Positions 17,761 through 26,234 of a stretch of DNA of 64,000 nucleotides are shown piece after piece. Every line of letters begins with the position of its first letter. The stretch's first letter is position 1. Source of the stretch: Croceibacterium xixiisoli (GTDB lineage Bacteria; Pseudomonadota; Alphaproteobacteria; Sphingomonadales; Sphingomonadaceae); assembly GCF_009827305.1 (NCBI RefSeq), contig NZ_WTYJ01000001.1, forward strand, positions 682,001 through 746,000. The letters are read 5' to 3'. The notes beneath the pieces were generated by a model. The model saw only the letters and a program-made list of their open reading frames with translations. It was not told where the DNA came from and ran no database searches. The translations under genes and the position numbers were made by a program.

Positions 17761-18879
17761 TCATTCAGCGCCCATCCGCAGCACGGGCTTCACCACCTGG
17801 CCGCTTTCGCTGGCCTCGATCGCCTCGTTGATCTGGTCGAAATCGAAATAGCCGATCAGCCGTTCGAACGGGAATTTCCCGTCCACATGATAGGCGATCA
17901 GTTCGGGCAGGAAGGTGACGAGATCGCTGTCCCCGCCCAGAATGCCCATCACCCGGCGGCCGCCACCCATGAAAGCAGCTTCGTTGAACACCACATTGTC
18001 GGCCGGGTCGGACGCGCCGACCATGCCGCAGATGCCCATTGGCGCCAGCAGGCCCCAGGCATCCTGGATGATGCTGTTGATGCCCGTGGTGTCGAAGGCA
18101 TAGCCCAGGCCCTGAGGCACCAGTTCGCGGATCTTGCCGATCGCATCGTCGCGCCCGTTGAAGGCATGGGTCGCACCCAGTTCCAGCGCCAGCTGCAGCC
18201 GGGAATCATGCACATCGACCGCGATGATCGGGTTCGCCCCGGCAATCTTGGCCGCCATGATCGCGGCCATGCCCACGGTGCCGGTGCCGAACACGGCAAT
18301 CGGCAGGCCCGCGCGCACCTTCATGCTGTTCAGCACCGCTCCTGCGCCGGTCATCAGGCCGCAGCCGATCGGCGCCAGCCGGTCCAGCGGGATATCGGCC
18401 GCAATGTCGGGCACCTTCACCACATTGCGCTGATGCGCGATGGCGTGGGTGGCAAAGGTCGACTGGCCGAAGAAATTGGCGTTTATCGGCTGATCGCCGG
18501 CAAACATCGTCGGCGTGCCATCGGCGCGCGTGCCGGACCAGTTGTGGGGGAAGAACTGATAGCAATAGGTGGGCGCATCCGCATCGCAGCTGGGGCAGGC
18601 GCCGCAACTGTTGAAGCTCATCACCACCCGGTCGCCGGGCTTGGCCACGGTCACCGCGCTGCCGACTTCCTCGACGATACCGGCGCCCTCATGGCCCAGC
18701 ACCACCGGCAGCGGCACGGGCAGCTGTTTGTCACGCACGGCCAGGTCGGTGTGGCAAATGCCACAGGCCACCACGCGCACCCGCAGCTCGTCGGGGCGCA
18801 GCGCGTCGAGCGTCACATCCTCGATCGCGAAGGGGTGGTCATGGCCGCGGCAGATCGCCGCCTTTGCTGCTGTGGTCAT
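17761..18879 (-). CDS. NAD(P)-dependent zinc alcohol dehydrogenase (aryl-alcohol type)
   Basis: A 372-residue MDR enzyme resembling aryl/benzyl alcohol dehydrogenases. It has CGICHTDLAVRDK, GHEGAGIVEEVG, the structural-zinc cluster SCGACPSCDADAPTYC and the cofactor loop GTGTVGMAA. The start at 18879 has GAGAGGAAG a few bases upstream; the frame stays open to 18912 without a better site. It is likely to oxidise an alcohol to an aldehyde or ketone in the catabolic cluster. The aryl specificity is inferred from overall similarity only. Confidence 0.85.
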   Translation of the reverse strand: MTTAAKAAICRGHDHPFAIEDVTLDALRPDELRVRVVACGICHTDLAVRDKQLPVPLPVVLGHEGAGIVEEVGSAVTVAKPGDRVVMSFNSCGACPSCDADAPTYCYQFFPHNWSGTRADGTPTMFAGDQPINANFFGQSTFATHAIAHQRNVVKVPDIAADIPLDRLAPIGCGLMTGAGAVLNSMKVRAGLPIAVFGTGTVGMAAIMAAKIAGANPIIAVDVHDSRLQLALELGATHAFNGRDDAIGKIRELVPQGLGYAFDTTGINSIIQDAWGLLAPMGICGMVGASDPADNVVFNEAAFMGGGRRVMGILGGDSDLVTFLPELIAYHVDGKFPFERLIGYFDFDQINEAIEASESGQVVKPVLRMGAE

Positions 18880-18996
18880 TGCGGTCTTCCTCTCAACCGG
18901 GAATTGGGGCACGGACTCGGGCGGCGATGGACAATCTCCGCCCGGCCATGTGCGTTTTCATACCCTGCCGTGGCAAGGGTGTTCCTGTGAATATGG

Positions 18997-19845
18997 TCAA
19001 TCCAGCGGCTTGATCGGCCCCAGCTGCATGCCGCCGTCGATCATCACATGGGCCCCGGTGATATAGCTTCCGGCATCGCTCGCCAGCAGCAGGGCCAGCG
19101 GCTTGACCTGATAGGTTTCGGCCATTCGGCCCACCGGCACCAGCTCATCCCAGGCCTTCTTGGCGGCCGGGTTTTTCTTCACCCAGCCATCGCCGATATT
19201 GGTCACGAAGGGCCCGGGCGCGATGGCATTCACGCGGATACCATAGGCGGCCAGCTCATAGGCGGAATGGCGCATGAAATGCTTCACCCCGGCCTTGGCC
19301 GCCATATAGGGCACGCCCACGATGGCCTCGTTCACTTCGGCGGCGTTGGAACTGGTGATCACGATCGATCCGCCCCGGCGCCCGCCGCGCCCTTCATTGG
19401 CCTTCATCACCCGCGCCGCCTCGCGCACGGTGTGAAACACCCCGTTCAGATTGATGCCGATCGATCGGTACCAGCGGTCGGGGTCATAGACATCGATCTG
19501 GCCATCGGGGTTGCGCGCGCCTTCCGGCGTCCAGAAGCCATTGCCGACATCCAGCCCGGCATTGGCAAAGGCGATGTCGCACCCGCCATAGGCCGCCACA
19601 TGATCGTCGAACACCTTGGCCACCTGGTCCAGCTTGGACACGTCGCACACACCGAACCGCGCCTCATACCCTTCGGCCGACAGGCGCTGGGCTTCGCGCG
19701 CGGCCCCTTCGGCATCGATATCGGTCAGCGTCACCTTCGCGCCGGCTTCGGCCATGGCTTCGGCATAGGCCAGGCCCAGCCCGCTGGCGGCCCCGGTCAC
19801 CAGGGCGGAACGGCCTTTGACGTCAAACTGATCGAGTGTCTTCAT
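18997..19845 (-). CDS. Short-chain dehydrogenase/reductase, mycofactocin/hydroxysteroid-like type
   Basis: A 282-residue classical SDR: cofactor motif TGAASGLG near residue 17, ANAG further on, a catalytic serine in VITSSNAAE and YMAAK as the YxxxK pair. The insertion GNGFWTPEGARNPDGQIDVYD between strands resembles longer SDRs acting on bulky alcohols. The C-terminal SYITGAHVMIDGG is normal. It sits between the cupins and the alcohol dehydrogenase and probably oxidises a hydroxylated intermediate. Confidence 0.85.
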   Translation of the reverse strand: MKTLDQFDVKGRSALVTGAASGLGLAYAEAMAEAGAKVTLTDIDAEGAAREAQRLSAEGYEARFGVCDVSKLDQVAKVFDDHVAAYGGCDIAFANAGLDVGNGFWTPEGARNPDGQIDVYDPDRWYRSIGINLNGVFHTVREAARVMKANEGRGGRRGGSIVITSSNAAEVNEAIVGVPYMAAKAGVKHFMRHSAYELAAYGIRVNAIAPGPFVTNIGDGWVKKNPAAKKAWDELVPVGRMAETYQVKPLALLLASDAGSYITGAHVMIDGGMQLGPIKPLD

Positions 19846-19956
19846 GCGATGTCATTCTCCCATGGGGCGGTTTCGGCTGTTCGCCGGCGCTGCGCCACCG
19901 CGCGCCATCTTTCCGCAAAGCCGGGCCCATTACCAGCCGCAACAGCCCGCTGCTGC

Positions 19957-20496
19957 TTACAGATAGAGCTTCGGATTGATCGGAATGCCCTGTTCCTTGC
20001 AGTAGGTTTCGTAGTGATTCATCATCCACCACACATCGGTGGTTTCGATCAGCACGGCATTCTCGTCATAGAATTCGATCGGCCCTTCCATCCATCCGAA
20101 CAGCTTCACGCCATCGGGATGTTCGGTCACCAGCGTATGCGCCTCGCCTGGCACTTCCAGGATCAGCCCGCCGGGCGTCGCCACCCAGTCATATTCCAGA
20201 TATCGCACCGACCCTTCCAGCACGACCATGCTGATCGTGCCGCGATGGAAATGGGTGCCGATCGTGCCCGGGCCCTTCACCCACAGGATGTTGGAAAACA
20301 GATTGCGCCGCACGTCGAATGCCAGATGCTTGATCGCGGCGGTCTCGCCAAACGGCACCCAGGGGCTGTCGGCATCGGTCTGCGCATCGACATAGCGGCC
20401 GCCGGGGGAATGACGTTTCACCAGCGAACTGTAGTTGAACGGAACCTCGACGATGGCTTTCTTCGTCGACGGCGGGGCCTTCATCTGCGTGGCCAT
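19957..20496 (-). CDS. Cupin, 2,4'-dihydroxyacetophenone dioxygenase family (first of two)
   Basis: A 179-residue single-domain cupin. Metal ligands appear to be three histidines, H82 and H84 (THFHRG) and H120 (PGEAHTL); the usual cupin glutamate is replaced by a non-ligand residue. A 3-His iron site is what I recall for 2,4'-dihydroxyacetophenone dioxygenase, which cleaves the C-C bond of an alpha-hydroxyketone with O2 to give an aromatic acid and formate. A paralogue lies 26 bp upstream on the same strand. The actual substrate is unproven. Confidence 0.75.
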   Translation of the reverse strand: MATQMKAPPSTKKAIVEVPFNYSSLVKRHSPGGRYVDAQTDADSPWVPFGETAAIKHLAFDVRRNLFSNILWVKGPGTIGTHFHRGTISMVVLEGSVRYLEYDWVATPGGLILEVPGEAHTLVTEHPDGVKLFGWMEGPIEFYDENAVLIETTDVWWMMNHYETYCKEQGIPINPKLYL

Positions 20497-20522
20497 GTTG
20501 TAACCTCTCGATTGGTCGGGTG

Positions 20523-21056
20523 TCAGCGGATCAGGCTGTCCAGATAATCATCGGCAATGCCGACGGATTTGTAGTGGGCGCGGGCATCGGCCATGTAATC
20601 GAACACATCGTAATGCCCGATCGTGCGGCCTTCCTCGTCCAGCCACATCAGCGGGCCGGATACGACGAAGAACACGCGCATGGGTTCGGGGTGGTCATAG
20701 GCCACCAGCGTGTGGCTCTCGCCCGGCGTCTCATAGATGAAATCGCCGGCCGTGGCGGTCCAGCTGTGTTCCAGATAGCCCCATTTGCCACTGATCGTGT
20801 AGGCCCAGATCGGCTGGGGATGGTAATGCCGGTTCACCAGCCCGGCGGCTTTGGAATAGAGCACATCGGCCCACATATTGCGCGAAGGGCTGATCCAGAC
20901 GGGCTTGGAACTCACCGTCTCGCTCATCGGCACCCAATAGCGTTCATCGCCTTCGGTGATCTTGGGCATGTAGCTTTCGGGCAGCGATCCCGGGCGGAAC
21001 GCCTCCGGGATCGGTTTGATATCGCGCCAGAATTCCTTGGTGGCGGCTTCAGCCAT
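20523..21056 (-). CDS. Cupin, 2,4'-dihydroxyacetophenone dioxygenase family (second of two)
   Basis: A 177-residue paralogue of the next cupin gene, with the same layout: H77 and H79 (NRHYHP), H115 (PGESHTLV) and no cupin glutamate. The N-terminal segment (YWVPMSETVSSKPVW against SPWVPFGETAAIKHL) aligns between the two. The tandem arrangement allows a heteromer or two successive cleavages. A ribosome site AGGAGAG lies before the ATG, directly preceded by a 7-bp hairpin (21069-21088). Confidence 0.75.
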   Translation of the reverse strand: MAEAATKEFWRDIKPIPEAFRPGSLPESYMPKITEGDERYWVPMSETVSSKPVWISPSRNMWADVLYSKAAGLVNRHYHPQPIWAYTISGKWGYLEHSWTATAGDFIYETPGESHTLVAYDHPEPMRVFFVVSGPLMWLDEEGRTIGHYDVFDYMADARAHYKSVGIADDYLDSLIR

Positions 21057-21068
21057 CTTTTCTCTCCT

Positions 21069-21088
21069 CGACCGGCAGTTTCCGGTCG
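21069..21088 (-). promoter_or_regulatory. Stem-loop immediately before the cupin ribosome binding site
   Basis: CGACCGG (21069-21075) pairs perfectly with CCGGTCG (21082-21088). On the minus strand AGGAGAGAAAAG and the ATG follow at once. It may be an mRNA-stabilising or translation-control hairpin. Confidence 0.4.
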
Positions 21089-21099
21089 TTTCCCGTGTC

Positions 21100-21127
21100 G
21101 ATGGGGGCCGGCGTTGCGGCCCCCATC
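21100..21127 (-). terminator. Stem-loop after TonB receptor gene
   Basis: An 11-bp perfect stem (21100-21110 with 21117-21127) starts 17 bp after the receptor stop. It has no T-tract, so it may attenuate rather than end transcription into the cupin genes. Confidence 0.5.
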
Positions 21128-21143
21128 CATCATTGCCATCGGC

Positions 21144-23651
21144 TCAGAAGTTGAAGCCAAGCCGGGCATACCATTCGGCCGGACGGCTGTAGGTGCCGTA
21201 GATTACGCCACCACCCAACTGGGCCTGGCCGGTAATGAGGTAGCGTTCATTGGTCAGGTTCGTTCCGCCCACCGACAGGTTCCAATTGTCGCTCTCGGGC
21301 TTGTAGGTGACGCTGGCGTTGACGATGTCGGTTGACGGACGCAGCAGCAGGATCGTGCCTTCGGTGTCGTTGCGCATGCCCGTGGTGTGGGTCCAGTCGG
21401 CCAGGAACACGATCGAACCGCCACCGATGGGGAATTCCAGTCGCGGTGCGATGTTGAACTTCCAGTCGGGCGCCTTGGGCAGGGCTGCCCCGGCAAACAC
21501 GCCTTCCTGAATGGGGTTCGGCGCCACCTGGGCCTGGGCGGCGACGCGGGTGTAATAGGCGTCGATGTAGCCAACAGAGGCGGTGACGGTGAAGAAATCG
21601 GTCGGCGCGGCCTGGGCTTCCACTTCGAAGCCCTTGATCCGCGCGTCACCGGCATTCTTCACGGTCGGCGAAACGCCTTCCTGGAAATTCAGCTGAATGC
21701 CCTTGTACTCGGTGGTGAAGGCGGCAAGGTTCAGCATCAGCGTGCGATCGATCAGCGTCGATTTGACGCCCACTTCCCAGGTGTCGGCCTGTTCTTCGTT
21801 GAATGTCGGCGCCAGCGGCAGCGGGTTGGAAAGGCGGGTGGTCCAGCCGCCGGTCTTATAGCCCTGGCTGAACGAACCATAGACCATCACATCGTCGGTC
21901 GGGTACAATTGCGCCCCGGCCTTGAAGGTGAAGTTTTCAAACTCCTGCTTGTTCGGGGTCAGCGGGTAATAGCGGAACGGTTCGCTCGGGATCGGGAAGC
22001 CGAGCAGTTGGGCGCAGGCGGCGGTCGGCAACCCGGTTGCAGGGTCGCGATCCATGCAGCCGGCCAGCTTGTAATTGGCGCCGTTCAGATCGGACTGGGC
22101 CCCGACATAACCCTTGTCCTCACGCGTCCAACGGCCGCCCAGCGTAAAGCCGATCAGTTCGCTGACGCGCCAGTCGATCTGGCCGAAAGCGGCATAGGCG
22201 GTGGTGTCGATCTTGCCCGGGCCATCGACCTGCAGCAGGCCGCCGGCAAAGGTCACGAAATCGCGCAGATCGCCCTTTTCGTTGAAGACATAGCCGCCCA
22301 GCACGAAGTTCAGGCTGTTGTCCAGGAACGACCCGGTCAGCTGCAGTTCCTGGCTCCATTGTTCCTGGTTCACATTGAAGCTGGTCTGCAGGATCGGCAG
22401 CGGCGAATTGTCGAGATCGACCCCGGCCGCAAAGTCCAGCTTGCGGAAGGATGAAATCGATTTGACCATCAGATCGTCGGTCAGATCATATTCCAGATCC
22501 AGCGTGACGCCGCCCTGCTTGAGGTTGGAGAAATTGTTGCCCGTGGCATAGCTGACGTCGATATCGTCATTGACCCACCGGTCATCCCAGGGTGCGACAT
22601 TGTTCAGGGGATTGCCGTCGACATTCAGGCTGCCCAGGCCTGCCAGCGTCTGATAGCCGGCGGTGCTGTTGCGCGGGCCACAGATGTTGGTGAAGCCCAT
22701 GGTTGCAAGCTGCTCGGGCGTGGAACCGATGCAGGTGTTATAAAGATAGGCAAAGAAATAGGCCGGGCTGTCACCCAGCGTATCCAGCACCGTGTTGGCG
22801 GTCGAATTCTGGTCGATCTTGGTGAAATCGCCGGTCAGCGTGGCGCGGAAGGCGCCGCCATCATCCCAGCGCAGCTTGCCACGCAGGCTCCAGGTGTTGT
22901 CGCCGCCCTGGCTGTCATCGGTCTGGTATCCGGCGGCGGGGAACAGGGTGAAGGCATCGGTCGCGCCGACAAAACCCGGATAGGCTTCGCGCTTCTGGAA
23001 ACCGTCGCGGCTCAGAATGCCGAAGGCGAGAGAGGATGACAGGCCATCGGTGATCGGCAGTTCGACCATGCCGCGCACCTGCATCCGGTCATAGCTGCCG
23101 ACGGTAATGTCACCGGTCACGCGGAATTCGTCGCCCGGATTGCGGGTCACGATGGAAATCGCGCCGCCCACGGAATTGCGCCCGAACAGCGTGCCCTGCG
23201 GGCCTTTGAGCACTTCGATCCGCTCGACATCCAGCAGATCCTGATTGGCGCCGATCGAACGGCCCAGATAGACGCCGTCCAGATAGACGCCGACGGCCGG
23301 ATCGATGTTGAAGGCGAAATCGCTTGATCCGATCCCGCGGATGGTGGCGCCCAGCACCGCGCTCGATCCGGAAAACGGCGTGGAGGCGTCCAGCGTCACG
23401 TTGGGGGTGATGGCCGACAGCGCCGAAACATCGCCGATGGCGCGTTCGGTCAGCTGTTCCGCGCCGAAGGCGCTGATGGCGATTGGCACATCCTGCACAT
23501 CTTCGGCGCGCTTCTGCGCAGTCACCACGATCTGATTGAGGCCGCCGGTGCTTTCCTGCGCGGCTTCATCCTGTGCGGCGGCTGGCATGGCAATGGCGCA
23601 GGCGAGTGCGGAAAGTGAAATGGACGCCAGCGAAAAGCGAATTGGTTTCAT
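21144..23651 (-). CDS. TonB-dependent outer-membrane receptor
   Basis: An 835-residue receptor. A signal peptide (about 1-26, ending AMPAAAQ) is followed by a TonB-box-like NQIVVTAQKR, the plug domain (DVQDVPIAISAF, RGIGSSDFAFNIDPAVGVYLDGVYLGR, VLKGPQGTLFGRNSVGGAISIVT) and a beta-barrel ending in FNF with a terminal phenylalanine, as usual for outer-membrane proteins. It takes up a large or scarce substrate using TonB/ExbBD energy. It leads the catabolic series and is preceded by direct repeats that look like an AraC operator, so the ligand is probably the cluster's substrate rather than iron. Confidence 0.92.
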   Translation of the reverse strand: MKPIRFSLASISLSALACAIAMPAAAQDEAAQESTGGLNQIVVTAQKRAEDVQDVPIAISAFGAEQLTERAIGDVSALSAITPNVTLDASTPFSGSSAVLGATIRGIGSSDFAFNIDPAVGVYLDGVYLGRSIGANQDLLDVERIEVLKGPQGTLFGRNSVGGAISIVTRNPGDEFRVTGDITVGSYDRMQVRGMVELPITDGLSSSLAFGILSRDGFQKREAYPGFVGATDAFTLFPAAGYQTDDSQGGDNTWSLRGKLRWDDGGAFRATLTGDFTKIDQNSTANTVLDTLGDSPAYFFAYLYNTCIGSTPEQLATMGFTNICGPRNSTAGYQTLAGLGSLNVDGNPLNNVAPWDDRWVNDDIDVSYATGNNFSNLKQGGVTLDLEYDLTDDLMVKSISSFRKLDFAAGVDLDNSPLPILQTSFNVNQEQWSQELQLTGSFLDNSLNFVLGGYVFNEKGDLRDFVTFAGGLLQVDGPGKIDTTAYAAFGQIDWRVSELIGFTLGGRWTREDKGYVGAQSDLNGANYKLAGCMDRDPATGLPTAACAQLLGFPIPSEPFRYYPLTPNKQEFENFTFKAGAQLYPTDDVMVYGSFSQGYKTGGWTTRLSNPLPLAPTFNEEQADTWEVGVKSTLIDRTLMLNLAAFTTEYKGIQLNFQEGVSPTVKNAGDARIKGFEVEAQAAPTDFFTVTASVGYIDAYYTRVAAQAQVAPNPIQEGVFAGAALPKAPDWKFNIAPRLEFPIGGGSIVFLADWTHTTGMRNDTEGTILLLRPSTDIVNASVTYKPESDNWNLSVGGTNLTNERYLITGQAQLGGGVIYGTYSRPAEWYARLGFNF

Positions 23652-23744
23652 GGCTCTTCTCCCTGTCTGTCTTGCAGACTTTATCGGCAGGCGGTCTTCC
23701 GCCTTGCCGGATCAGGATAAGAGGGGGCGTGACAGCCCGCTTGC

Positions 23745-23776
23745 ACATCGGCGCAGGCCATTTGGACAATGGCGCA
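23745..23776 (-). promoter_or_regulatory. Direct-repeat operator for the AraC-type regulator
   Basis: On the minus strand TGCGCCATTGT (23776-23766) and TGCGCCGATGT (23755-23745) share 9 of 11 bases, and their start points are exactly 21 bp (two helical turns) apart. This is the usual geometry of AraC/XylS sites. They lie 94-125 bp upstream of the TonB receptor start and just after the regulator gene. Confidence 0.55.
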
Positions 23777-23794
23777 AGCGCATGGGCGGGGTGA

Positions 23795-24739
23795 TTATCC
23801 TCCGGCGCTGTGCCCCATTCGCCACGCCCGGGGGGAAACCCCGAATTTCTGGCGGAAACAGCGCGTGAAATAGGCGCTGTCGTTGAATCCGTGGCTGAAT
23901 GCCGCCTCGGTGATGCTCAGCGTGGGATCGGCCAGCAGCTTTTCGGCCGCCCGTTCCAGCCGGCGGTCGAGAATCGCCGCAGAGGGTGTTGTGCCCATTT
24001 CGGCAAAGATGTTTTGTACCGTGCGGGCCGATGTGCCCAGCTCGCGGGCGATGGTGTTGGTACACAGATCGGGGTCGGACAGGCAGGATTCGATCAGCGC
24101 ATAGGCGCGCCAGCGCTGCCCGCGATTGGCGGTGTGATCGCCATGCTGGCTGTCGCCCTGAATGGCCATGGCCGCCAGATCGTAAAACACGCGATTGATC
24201 CCGCTTTCCCATTCCGGACCGCCCTGCGCGCTATCGGCCTGGCGCCACATGGAATGCAGGAAATCGTTGAATACCCGCGCGGCGGGGGTTGTGCCGCAAA
24301 TGCGCCGGGCCATCCGGTCGTTCAGGTCGGGCACGCGTTTGGCCAGCTCGTGATGGGGGAATTCCACCACCATCATCTCATGCGGGCTCAATTCGAAGCG
24401 ATAGTTTTCATGCGGCGAACCGATCACGAAATCGCCGACTTCCAGCTGGGTTTCGCGGTCCCCCTGATAATGCCTGCCGCTGCCGCGCAGTTGCACATGC
24501 ATGATCACCCGCTCTTCATTGCCATACAGCGCCCGGCGCAGCACATTGGCGGCGATCGACCGCGTGCGGATCATGGCCATCTGGCCCAGGCTCCAGCACA
24601 GCATCTCGCCTTCGAACATCTGGCTTTCCGCCTGCACCGATGTGCCGCGGAATGCATCTTCGGCCACAGCGTTCCAGTACCGCAGCCGATCCCCCGGTGC
24701 GATTCCCCGCGTGGCGTATTTTGCAACGACGCCCGTCAT
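23795..24739 (-). CDS. AraC-family transcriptional regulator (AraC_binding_2 type)
   Basis: A 314-residue regulator. Residues about 20-200 form a cupin-like sensor of the PF14525 kind (GDFVIGSPHENYRFELSPHEMMVVEFP). The last about 100 residues are two AraC helix-turn-helix motifs (ARELGTSARTVQNIF and ITEAAFSHGFNDSAYFTRCFRQKFGVSPRAWR, here only described in part). The ATG at 24739 has GGAGAG 6 bases upstream. The gene lies between the MFS carrier and the TonB receptor on one strand and probably activates the receptor operon through the repeats at 23745-23776. Confidence 0.88.
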   Translation of the reverse strand: MTGVVAKYATRGIAPGDRLRYWNAVAEDAFRGTSVQAESQMFEGEMLCWSLGQMAMIRTRSIAANVLRRALYGNEERVIMHVQLRGSGRHYQGDRETQLEVGDFVIGSPHENYRFELSPHEMMVVEFPHHELAKRVPDLNDRMARRICGTTPAARVFNDFLHSMWRQADSAQGGPEWESGINRVFYDLAAMAIQGDSQHGDHTANRGQRWRAYALIESCLSDPDLCTNTIARELGTSARTVQNIFAEMGTTPSAAILDRRLERAAEKLLADPTLSITEAAFSHGFNDSAYFTRCFRQKFGVSPRAWRMGHSAGG

Positions 24740-24807
24740 CACCATCTCTCCCCGGGCCGCAGTGCACAAACGGCGGGCCCGTTTTGCGTGGGGATCCGTT
24801 CGCCCTG

Positions 24808-24831
24808 CTCACCCGGGGGTGCCCCGGTGAG
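24808..24831 (-). promoter_or_regulatory. Stem-loop in the leader of the AraC-type gene
   Basis: CTCACC-C-GGGG pairs with CCCC-GGTGAG around a short loop, leaving one bulged base. It lies about 70 bp upstream of the regulator ATG; its role is unknown. Confidence 0.3.
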
Positions 24832-24881
24832 TGGCGCCTTCTCCTCTCACCGGGCTAACGAACACAAGACGGCAACAAAAT

Positions 24882-24909
24882 GCAAGCCAATCCGAAAGGA
24901 TCGGCTTGC
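24882..24909 (-). terminator. Intrinsic terminator of the MFS transporter gene
   Basis: A 12-bp stem with one wobble position (24882-24893 with 24898-24909, tetraloop) is followed on the minus strand by ATTTTGTTG. It starts 9 bp past the transporter stop. Confidence 0.75.
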
Positions 24910-24917
24910 CCTTGAGA

Positions 24918-26177
24918 TCAGGCGGGGATTGCGCCGTTCCGCTTGGCCAGCACCGCCGGTGCTGTTTCGCGCAGGAACGTCGCCACAACGCCGCTGATCA
25001 GCGCCAGCACGATCAGCATCCAGAGGAAGGAATTGGGACCGAACATATCGTTCAGCTTGCCGGCCAGCGGCGGCCCCGCGACCCCCCCGATGATCTCGCA
25101 CGAACCCATGGCCAGCCCCAGCACCGTGGCATGGTGGCGCGGATCGAAGGATTCGGACGGGATTGTCGCCATGAAGATCGGGAAGATGCCGTTTACGGCC
25201 CAGCCGACGAAGAAGATCGCGGCCAGCACCACCGGCGAACCGGTGAAATATATCGCTGCCAGCGGGCCGACCACGGATAGGAATGGCAGGATCACCATCA
25301 CCGGCTTGCGCCCGATCCTGTCGGACAGGCCGGAAATCACGATGCTGTAGATGGCTGCTGCAATGCCCAGCGAACCCATCAGCCAGCTCATGGTTTCGCC
25401 ATCCATGCCCCGGTGATCCTGCAGATACAGCGGCATGAACGACCAGGTAATCACGAAATGGCCGACCATCAATATGCCGACCGTTACCGATACCCACATG
25501 TTGCGATGTTTCAGCGCCTCCGGAATGGTCATTCCGGCTTCCTGCTGCGTCGGCTTGGGCAGGGGGGCGGGCTCCTTCAGCAGGAACCAGATGATCATCG
25601 CGCTGATGATACCGGGCGCACCTGCCAGGAAAAACGCCTCGCGCCAGCCGAAAGCGGCGGCAAAGGCAACCAGGATCACCGGCGCGGCGAAGCTGCCCAG
25701 CAGGTTGGACCCCAGGTTCTGCGCCACGCCCTGCGCCAATCCGCGATATTGCGGCGATACTTCGCTCGCCACCATGGCATGGCTGATCGGCATCACGCCG
25801 CCTTCGGCCGCACCCATCAGCAGGCGGGCACCCAGCAGCAGGGCAAAGGTGGTGGCCAGCCCGGTCAGAAACGAACAGGCGGAAAAGGCGATGGTCGAAA
25901 AGATCAGCAGCAGCTTGCGCTTGCCGAGTGAATCCGAAAGCTTGCCGACGAAAAAGGCCGCAATAGCCCAGGTGAAGCTCAGGCCGCCGGCGATGATCCC
26001 GATCTGGGTATCGGTCAGCCCCAGTTCCGGCTTCACCTGCGGCATCAGCACATTCAGCGCCTGCCGGTCGAAGAACACGATCCCGAAATTGAGGCTCAGC
26101 AGAACGACCAGCAGGATCTGGTAACCGGACGAATTCTTCGTCCAGTTGCCCTGCTGCAGATTGGCGCTTGGATGCAT
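24918..26177 (-). CDS. MFS transporter (anion:cation symporter-like)
   Basis: A 419-residue inner-membrane carrier with 12 predicted helices. It has VFFDRQALNVLMP in helix 1, GKLSDSLGKRKLLL between helices 2 and 3 and GLSDRIGRKPVMV in the second half. The overall pattern is that of hexuronate/organic anion:H+ carriers of the ACS group. In this place it probably moves the compound delivered by the TonB receptor across the inner membrane. A perfect 8-bp hairpin lies directly before its ribosome site (GGGGGAGAG). Confidence 0.85.
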   Translation of the reverse strand: MHPSANLQQGNWTKNSSGYQILLVVLLSLNFGIVFFDRQALNVLMPQVKPELGLTDTQIGIIAGGLSFTWAIAAFFVGKLSDSLGKRKLLLIFSTIAFSACSFLTGLATTFALLLGARLLMGAAEGGVMPISHAMVASEVSPQYRGLAQGVAQNLGSNLLGSFAAPVILVAFAAAFGWREAFFLAGAPGIISAMIIWFLLKEPAPLPKPTQQEAGMTIPEALKHRNMWVSVTVGILMVGHFVITWSFMPLYLQDHRGMDGETMSWLMGSLGIAAAIYSIVISGLSDRIGRKPVMVILPFLSVVGPLAAIYFTGSPVVLAAIFFVGWAVNGIFPIFMATIPSESFDPRHHATVLGLAMGSCEIIGGVAGPPLAGKLNDMFGPNSFLWMLIVLALISGVVATFLRETAPAVLAKRNGAIPA

Positions 26178-26191
26178 GGGACTCTCCCCCG

Positions 26192-26212
26192 CCGCGCCAT
26201 CTTGTGGCGCGG
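26192..26212 (-). promoter_or_regulatory. Stem-loop before the MFS ribosome binding site
   Basis: CCGCGCCA (26192-26199) pairs perfectly with TGGCGCGG (26205-26212). The minus strand continues with GGCGGGGGAGAG and the MFS ATG. It may separate expression of the VOC gene from that of the carrier. Confidence 0.4.
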
Positions 26213-26234
26213 TCGTTATGTTATCGCTGGATGA

